A stretch of DNA of 33,816 nucleotides. Origin: Patescibacteria group bacterium (GTDB lineage: Bacteria; Patescibacteriota; Minisyncoccia; Phycocordibacterales; GWA1-40-21). Under the pieces are notes generated by a model that was given only the letters and a program-made list of their open reading frames with translations, did not search any database and was not told the origin of the DNA. Below, in pieces: positions 33,598-33,816 of this stretch; positions within the stretch are counted from its first letter, which is position 1, and every line of letters starts with the position of its first letter. The position numbers and the translations under genes were made by a program. The stretch covers positions 1 to 33,816 of the forward strand of contig JAGWZI010000008.1 of NCBI GenBank assembly GCA_018968925.1, given 5' to 3'.

Positions 33598-33816
33598 TTA
33601 CAACTGCTCTATGTATTTTTTATGCAACCGCGTCATTTTTGCTAATTGCGGATACACTTGTACCAAGACTTCTTTTTCATTTTTATCATTATAAGAAATC
33701 AAGATTTGGTTTTCATAATTCAGATTAAGTGATTGTAACTTTGTATGAAGATCGCAAAATTCTATTTTTGATTCTGTCCATGCTTTTGGTTGAAGAATGA
33801 TCCAAAGGTTAGCTTC
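33598..33816 (-). CDS. Unrecognised protein, C-terminal 72 residues (partial)
   Basis: Read from the minus strand at the window edge: 72 codons open from base 33816 to a TAA at 33598-33600, with no start inside the window. The sequence looks like real protein: mixed hydrophobic and charged residues, L-W-I-I-L-Q-P-K-A-W at the left, a predicted helix T-K-L-Q-S-L, a strand Q-I-L-I-S-Y, and a lysine-rich C-terminus ending Y-I-E-Q-L. I do not recognise the family. It lies upstream of, and on the same strand as, the type I R-M operon, separated by a terminator, so it may be another accessory gene. Confidence 0.6.
   Translation of the reverse strand, partial: EANLWIILQPKAWTESKIEFCDLHTKLQSLNLNYENQILISYNDKNEKEVLVQVYPQLAKMTRLHKKYIEQL

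Noticed and set aside
33381-33728. Plus-strand frame of 115 codons at the right end
   Set aside because: It crosses a terminator hairpin and overlaps, antisense, the better-looking minus-strand partial gene.

Overview
This 33.8 kb window reads as a bacterial chromosome segment, most likely from a Patescibacteria/CPR-type (Parcubacteria-like) organism. That assignment is inferred from gene content: small single-domain proteins, a compact type IV pilus locus without a visible secretin gene, shortened versions of universal proteins (prfB, comF), and very tight gene packing. A normal RF2 gene is present, so UGA should be a stop here. The core genes are clearly GC-rich; two restriction-modification (R-M) segments at the ends are AT-richer and look acquired.

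Layout. 1-478: the N-terminal part of a zinc-ribbon membrane protein (minus strand). 480-815: non-coding DNA with nested inverted repeats. 827-5637: accessory island with a large serine recombinase, a C5-cytosine methyltransferase, a convergent HindVP-like restriction enzyme, a Vsr-like nuclease and an uncharacterised HEPN-like protein, ending next to tRNA-Gln. 5757-8659: tRNA-Gln, then (minus strand) tRNA-Thr(GGT)-tRNA-Thr(CGT)-prfB-ftsE-ftsX. 8801-10341: plus-strand bPH2 membrane protein and a YvcK/CofD-family protein. 10346-10809: tRNA-Asp, tRNA-CAT and initiator tRNA-fMet. 10864-26172: a long minus-strand array running, in transcription order, pilM-pilN-pilO-pilP-like-pilB-cheY-like-pilT-pilC-pilin-pseudopilin-pilD-pilW-like-pilV-like-pilX-like-ligA-gatC-gatA-HEPN-like membrane protein. 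26229-26994: comF-like phosphoribosyltransferase and tRNA-Arg (plus). 27168-28168: VIT-family and TspO-family membrane proteins. 28248-33284: a type I R-M system with separate hsdR and a fused hsdM-hsdS. 33598-33816: the C-terminus of an unrecognised protein that runs off the window.

Functional reading. The pilus locus holds the cytoplasmic and inner-membrane assembly machine (PilM/N/O, both ATPases, platform PilC), a major-type pilin, pseudopilins and the processing peptidase PilD. The ComF homologue beside it would fit DNA uptake. Two R-M systems at the window ends would act against incoming DNA.

Most unusual signals: (1) three tRNA genes (Thr-GGT, Asp, CAT) each carry in their probable 5' leader a degraded copy of their own 5' end, all with the same change in the D-arm; (2) fourteen genes have a -10 hexamer, usually TGN-extended, only 6-10 nt before the ATG, implying widespread leaderless mRNAs; (3) LigA, PilB and ComF each lack zinc-ligand cysteines; (4) RF2 has a strongly shortened N-terminal domain; (5) structured, mutually exclusive inverted repeats lie upstream of the recombinase; (6) pilM and comF share one symmetric -10 element.
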